From Ceriagrion tenellum (Eukaryota; Arthropoda; Insecta; Odonata; Coenagrionidae): a DNA stretch of 64,000 bases. Positions within the stretch are counted from its first letter, which is position 1. Every line of letters starts with the position of its first letter. Of this stretch, positions 58,701 to 64,000 are shown one piece after another. The stretch is taken from assembly GCA_963169105.1 (NCBI GenBank), contig OY720634.1, positions 148,683,584 through 148,747,583 of the forward strand, written 5' to 3'. Made by a program: the position numbers and the translations under genes. Below the pieces are notes generated by a model, which worked only from the letters and a program-made list of their open reading frames with translations, was not told the DNA's origin and did not search any database.

Positions 58701-61700
58701 CCGTTGATCAATTACTGATAAACTTTAATATCTCGAATCATCAGGGCCGTCGTCAACGGTCTTTAAAACGGTCAATTTAAAACCTTCGCCCCTCGCTTTC
58801 TCGGCTGCGAAGGCGAGGGGCGATTCTTAGCGACAGCCGGTCAAGTATGAATGTATTCGGCCGGCAGTCGATAAGATTCGAGTAGGTATAGCAGTTCTCG
58901 GCCTCTGATTTCCGATTACTCCGCCAGGATGCGTGCTCTCCACCAGTTCTCCGTCAAAAAGGTAACCGAGGCTATGACTCATAACCAGCCGACCGATTAT
59001 AGCCGAATAGGGAAGCCGATTTGCAGGGCTCAAGAAACGCTGTCAAAAACTAGACCGTTTGAACTGTTGCCTTGTGATGACAACTAATGAACGAAATAGA
59101 GATATCAAAAATAATTACTGTCAACGCCATTAATATTGAGCTGTAACTGTGACGGAAGTTCATTCTGATCGTCTATCCAATGTATGAGTAAAAATATCCT
59201 TGAATTAACCTCATGTTTCCATCCAAGATTTTCCAAAACTAGAAGAACCCTCCCGCGATCGATAAGACAATATAATGGCTGCGTAGAGACCTAGAAGTAA
59301 GTTAGTTGACAGGTAGCATAGCTGAATAATTCGTATACCCCATTATGCATGTTTCTAAATCTGCCGAGCAGTGCTAACACCATGCTTTGCATGTTCCCTG
59401 TACTAATATTGAGTCACGTTTATGTAGTTGCATTATAAATTAATCTTGTGGCTTCTGTGCCATTTGTAGCATGCCTATTATGTGGTGCATGTAGGTGAAA
59501 GTAATTTTCTTCACTGCAGTTCGTGTTGGTGATAAGTCACTCCCTGCCAAACACCCATGTGATGGCTAACAGCGTAATAAGTAGAAGTAGAAGAATTTTA
59601 ACTATGGCTTTCAGATAGCTAAGCGTCGGCTGCAGAGAGTGCATCCTCAATGATAGTATTCACTGGATTTGAAGAGTTCCCATTATTTTTTCGATAATTC
59701 GCGCGAGGAATGGTAATTATGCAACGCTACATTTCATGTCAGGATTACCGCGATAATTTTTTATCTCTATCCCAGTAGTTCAGCGACAATCTCGAGATGA
59801 ATTCGGAAGTTTGTCATTTGTCGTAGAAGTCTTAAAATAATAGAAGCTGGCTGCTCATAAAACGAAGCACGATGCAGAGAAAAATTAGGCCTGTAGGAAC
59901 AAAAAGTAGACACCCTGAAAGGATTAAAAATATCAAAAGGATAAGGAATTTGAACACTTTATTTAAGACCATGAATGAATGCTAAATTGCCTTGAAATAA
60001 GACGTTATGCACACTCAGTCTCTCCGGAAATGATGTACCAAATTAGATAAGATTAAGCGTTTGATCAAAAGATTATACCTAGCGGAAATATTGGATTGCA
60101 AGAAGAGACTAAAATGTATGGATATAATTCTTAAGTTTAATTGCTGAATTATGCGAGAGATTTTCATCACTCAAGGTTTTATTCATAGTCATGCATGATA
60201 TCAGATGGATGGTAAGAGATTTTAAGATTCAGAAAAAGGACTGAAACTATAAGAGAACATTTTCACTTGAAACAATTATATTATCAACTACTACCAAATC
60301 ATTTTTGAGAATCTTGCTTTTTGAGAATCAAGGAAAGAAAACCAAATTCAGCAACAACATCAATCCTGAGAGACCTTCCAGGAGAGGAAAATGATACCTA
60401 CGCAGTTTACTGAATCGAAACATTTTAACAAAACATATAAAAGATTAGATATTTGAAGGCCGATAATGCGGCCATTTTTACGGATAAAGAAATGCTAATT
60501 TTCGAGATATCGATAAAGAATACATTTAAGTTTTACGGATTTTAATTGCTATTTAAGTGAATATTGCTCACAAATATGCATGAATGCGGAATTTAAAAGC
60601 TATATAAATGACATATTAGTTGTATAAAACTTACACTTTGTAGTAAAAAGTAGATGTAAATGTAATCACTATGGAAAACACTAATTACGAAGAAAAATCC
60701 GGCATGAGACAAATGATACCATCTAGAAAAATTGACGGGAAACTACAAGCCAGCATAAATCAAATTGCGTCCCCGAGGATAAGAAATTATAATTACGGGT
60801 CTCAAATCATGACCGCCTAATAGCAAAAAGCAAAATATCGTGCAACCTATAAGGGAATTACTCTCTAAACTGGAGGAGGGAAATTGCTGTATTGAGAAAA
60901 TCACTTTGACGCACAAACCTCAGCAATGACTGAATAGCTGGGGTCAGTATTTACACCAGATGATTGATGAACGCTAATAACCAGCCTTAACACAGCAACT
61001 TTTTCAAGAGTATGTCTCAAATACAAGAATTTAAACCCGAGAGCTATCTCCTAATGAGAATTCTTATTTTAAAAAAGAACGAAAGTTTCGCACCTAAAAT
61101 TCCTGACCGCTACCGCCATTAATTTTCAACATTGATTACAAAAGCACTTGGCCACAATCTCTTTAATGGAACACTAAATAATTCTTGCCTCGTGGCTATC
61201 ACTTTATAATTAATATCTCTAGTGACCTTTGTATCTGCACTTTGACCTCCTGATGCCTTGGTGCGAGCGTGCGGGAATTTTCAACGAGGGAATAACTAGC
61301 ATATAGAGAGTGAGGTAGATAAGCATTTAGACTTCCCAATTTTTACCTACACTGGTTTATTATTATTTAACCAGGCTGACCTCATAAGATAAACATCTTG
61401 TTCACCACCAATTCTGAGCTTGGCACAGCATTTTATCGGTAAACACGGTGGTCACATGGCTCCCAAATCCTTTTTGCTGCTGATTTTGCTGATAATTTAA
61501 ATCACATCACTTGTTCCGTAGTTGTATTTGATTATTTACCATAAAATCTTATGTCAAATGAACAAAACATTTTTTACAAATAATGACTATGAAAGCAAAT
61601 GTCAAGTCATACAAACTAATTACGCTTTCATTTAAGAGTTTTGAAACTTATTACAGCATGGAAAGAAAAGAACCTTAATGTTCTACCAATTTTATGTATG

Positions 61701-62284
61701 GATACACATAAGTGTACATGTTACATTATATAATAAATAATACATTAATAATATAGTTTCTTAAGTGAAAATGGGGAGAGCGATTAGAAGTGGCCCACAT
61801 GTCACGTTCAGCACAAGCGAAATATATATTCCAAATGCTATTGCGTGAAGGACAAAGCACAACTGGAAGGAATTCATGCTACAACCTATTGATTGCTGTA
61901 TCTAGTATAAACTTATCGCTTTAACACTATCATGCGTAATTTTTCTTCATTCGGACAAGATCTGGATATTACCTATGAAGCAGTCTCAAATTTCGTCATT
62001 GTACTTCTGTTTTTTTATTATTTGTTGACAGGGAACACTTTTATTTTTGCAGCCGATATTCATGACATCGCAAATTTGTCGAGGTTCTCTCTTCGTTAGC
62101 TAATCACGAAAAGACCATAGCTGAACCTTAGCGAAAATTAATATATCCAACAAAGGCCTAGGCAAGTTTATGACAAGTCTTTGAGTATCATGATGTGAGA
62201 AAGTTGACTTATACCTGTTTAGGATCTGACCCTAGCTCTGAAAAGCGGAACAGATGAAGTCGCCGCAAGTGACGAAATAGTTAC

Positions 62285-62475
62285 CTTGAGCTGGCGTCCC
62301 ACATCCTACTGCAACGAATTTTGCCGGGGGTTTTAACATAATTTCCACACTTGTAGTCCGCCCAAATCACAAGTTCCCTCCGATAAAAAAGTTCCATTAC
62401 AGGCCCACCCTCGGAGCAGGCTATGCAATTGTTGGGAAAGAAGACTGCGCGTGAAAACGGCACGCGACACTTATA
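62285..62475 (-). promoter_or_regulatory. Possible TATA promoter and leader exon, minus strand
   Basis: TATAAG (62475-62470, minus) is followed about 25 bases on by CGCAGTC, a possible initiator. A frame then starts with MELFYRRELVIWADYKCG and reaches AGCTCAAG|GTAACT near 62285. The peptide has no recognisable domain. It could be a 5' leader. Confidence 0.2.
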
Positions 62476-62837
62476 TCCTCGAATCCACTCACTCTCTCTC
62501 TCCCATTAACACTGGAACGGAATAAATTATACAGCAGCCAATACGTGCGGCAACGTCCCGTCGAAGCACAGTTATCATTAAGCAAATCCATCCCACCCAG
62601 CACACCGCGAGACATGGAGGGAAATTTCACAAGTAAAAAAGTTTGCCTTGCTGCTGGCCAAAACAAATTCATCTCGGATAAAATGTAACAAATTTCTCGG
62701 TATCAATTCCTGAAACTTCACACATCGTTTTATTGCGTTTCAAAGTCCTAGCGCCAAGACTAGGAAATGCGTGGCATATTACTTTCTGTAATAAAATTCT
62801 ACCCAACTGAACAAGTATGGAAAACAAATTGTATATA

Positions 62838-62900
62838 GTATACCCAATTGGAAAAGCCAAGCCAAAAAAGCCAACCAACCAAGTATACCCAATTGGAAAA
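62838..62900. repeat. Direct duplication of GTATACCCAATTGGAAAAG
   Basis: The 19-base unit appears at about 62838 and again at about 62882, with the spacer built of GCCAA and CCAACCAA units. It is a local tandem duplication, with no coding role seen. Confidence 0.6.
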
Positions 62901-63689
62901 GGAATTGACACTTGATGAAAAGGAATCGATTGGAGTACAAGAAGACGTAAAAAAATAAGAATTATTCCACGAAGGCAATTGATTGCAATGGCCTGATTAA
63001 CGATGTTTCTCAACCATTCCTAGTCACGGGCTTCCACAGCAAAATATTGCCATTTACATGTGCACCAAGAGATTGAGACTGATGGAAAATCAGGATGGTT
63101 AGGCGAAAAATTTTCCAACAAATCCTGAAGTATTGGGCCCTATCTACCGCAAATCCTCGGTTAACAATGCCTTGCACTCTCCAGTACCATTTCTCGAAGT
63201 CACACCTTGTCACAAAACTCCAACATTACAATTGCTCATCTTACGCCGTATCTGCTGCGTCACATGCTGAATCCAAAGCAGTAGAATTTAAAGCCTCCCA
63301 TGAAAACTTTGAATAATTATGTAATTTTAAGACTTAAGTGGAAAATATTCACTGTCTCTGTTGGATATCAATGAGAATAAGTTTCTTTTATAGTAGCAAC
63401 TTTAACTCGAGTTGTGAATCAAATCACAGAATCGGTACCTATTTCAAATTAAATCTCGCAATACAATGCTCAGCTTGAGACCTATGGAGCAAGTACTTCG
63501 ACTTAAAGGAAAGGTTATAAAATTCTCATGAAGTTGTAAAATCACAGCAACCACTAAATTCGAATGCTGACCCTTATATTTTATGCAATAAAAACATAAA
63601 AACTTCAAACTACAAGGCACTACTGGTTTTAATGTATGCCTCAGTGGTGTTGATAAATAGTGGTTAATGGCGCCCACTACATCATCTAG

Positions 63690-64000
63690 ATCCCTACCTT
63701 TATCGTCAGCACCATTATAAGGTATTTAGATAGTCAGAACTTGTTAGTTCAAAACTATCATGGATTCCGAAGAGGCAGGTCCAGTGCAACCCAGCTAGCC
63801 CTTTTTCTTCACAATGTTCATTCCTCAGAAGACAGGCTCACCCACGTAGACGCGATATTTTTAGATTCCAAAAAAGCTTTCGACAGAGTTTCGCATTCAG
63901 AATTACTTGTTAAGCTAAAAGCCTGTGGAATACATCACGATATAATATGTTGGATTGAAGATTTCTTAAGTAACGGCGAACAGAGGATAGTTCTAGATCG
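63690..64000 (+). mobile_element. Non-LTR reverse transcriptase fragment, runs off the window
   Basis: The plus-strand frame from 63690 is open to the end of the window. It reads TIIRYLDSQNLL, NYHGFRRGRSSATQLALFL, then VDAIFLDSKKAFDRVSHSE, KLKACGIHHDI and WIEDFLSNGEQRIVLD. These are RT domains 1 to 3 in the usual order, with the first catalytic Asp kept (IFLD). It is related to the RT at 48 kb but clearly a different family, judging by roughly half-matching residues and no duplication. No methionine begins the frame, so the copy is 5'-truncated. No stops are seen, so it may continue intact beyond the window. Confidence 0.85.

Larger units (their letters stand above)
58290..59035. repeat. Region of recurrent CGAGTATA / CGGCCGAGTAT units
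   Basis: TCGAGTATAG, TCGAGTATGG, ATACTCGGCC, ACTCGACTCGAGTCC and GGCGAGTATAAAA recur on both strands within 58310-58440, and CCGGCCG, TTCGAGTAGG and TATAGCCGAATAG recur at 58850-59020. The minus frame 58827-59033 crosses the second cluster. This may be two arms of one CG-rich transposable element interrupted at 58590-58760. Confidence 0.35.
59036..63689. other. No supported gene
   Basis: AT-rich sequence between the CG-rich repeat region and the terminal retrotransposon. Only the possible minus-strand promoter near 62.4 kb and the duplication near 62.86 kb stand out. Confidence 0.4.

Noticed and set aside
1..64000. CRISPR arrays, prokaryotic operons, plasmid or phage features
   Set aside because: No regularly spaced direct repeats, no ribosome-binding-site-led gene series, and coding content is spliced and sparse, so the window is eukaryotic.

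Overview
This is a eukaryotic nuclear window, almost certainly from an arthropod. It is AT-rich and nearly gene-free, with short exons separated by long introns, GT..AG splice signals, and many decayed retroelements. There are no operons, ribosome binding sites or CRISPR arrays. The one protein-coding locus I can name lies on the minus strand. An 81-bp exon (11012-11092) encodes a block I recognise from insect dual oxidase (Duox): DGWFNNLAHPDWGS in the N-terminal peroxidase-like domain. A 38-bp exon at 15511-15548 joins it in phase and supplies ...ENYEV just upstream. I found neither the signal-peptide exon nor any downstream exon, so most of the left third of the window is probably Duox intron. 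The species cannot be fixed from the sequence. The Duox block suggests an insect-like arthropod, and an odonate is only a guess.

Most of the rest is repeat debris. (1) One non-LTR retrotransposon family ends in a (CTACAT)n-type tail. It has three 5'-truncated minus-strand copies (7983-8205, 24210-24700, 47349-48457). The last copy keeps reverse-transcriptase motifs but has an internal deletion and an 11-codon in-frame duplication. A related but distinct reverse transcriptase enters at 63690 on the plus strand and runs off the end. (2) Two copies of another element's C-terminal region lie at 2270-2645 and 30415-30790. (3) A third element type leaves its C-terminal tail at 21955-22502. (4) tRNA-derived SINE-like pieces occur near 19.5, 19.75 and 43.7 kb.

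The most interesting pattern is a set of small snapback (inverted-repeat) elements at about 2.0, 12.4, 13.2, 41.0, 42.0-42.6, 51.7 and 58.7 kb. Their arms differ in sequence but most share one architecture: CTGA(N)GA or a decayed form, a short stem-loop, GAAAC, a tiny self-complementary stem and GTC. In several this is followed by an AATAAA-like stretch and GTGGAAT. This is the order of the hammerhead ribozyme core and resembles the minimal hammerheads known from Penelope-like retroelements.

GC- and CpG-rich patches interrupt the AT-rich background at about 6.9, 20.4, 26.3, 34.9, 36.2, 47.1, 54.6-55.2 and 58.4 kb. Several contain G-quadruplex-type runs, and a few carry promoter-like features. 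The longest open frames of the window lie in the patches at 26.3 and 54-55 kb, and look like composition artefacts rather than proteins.
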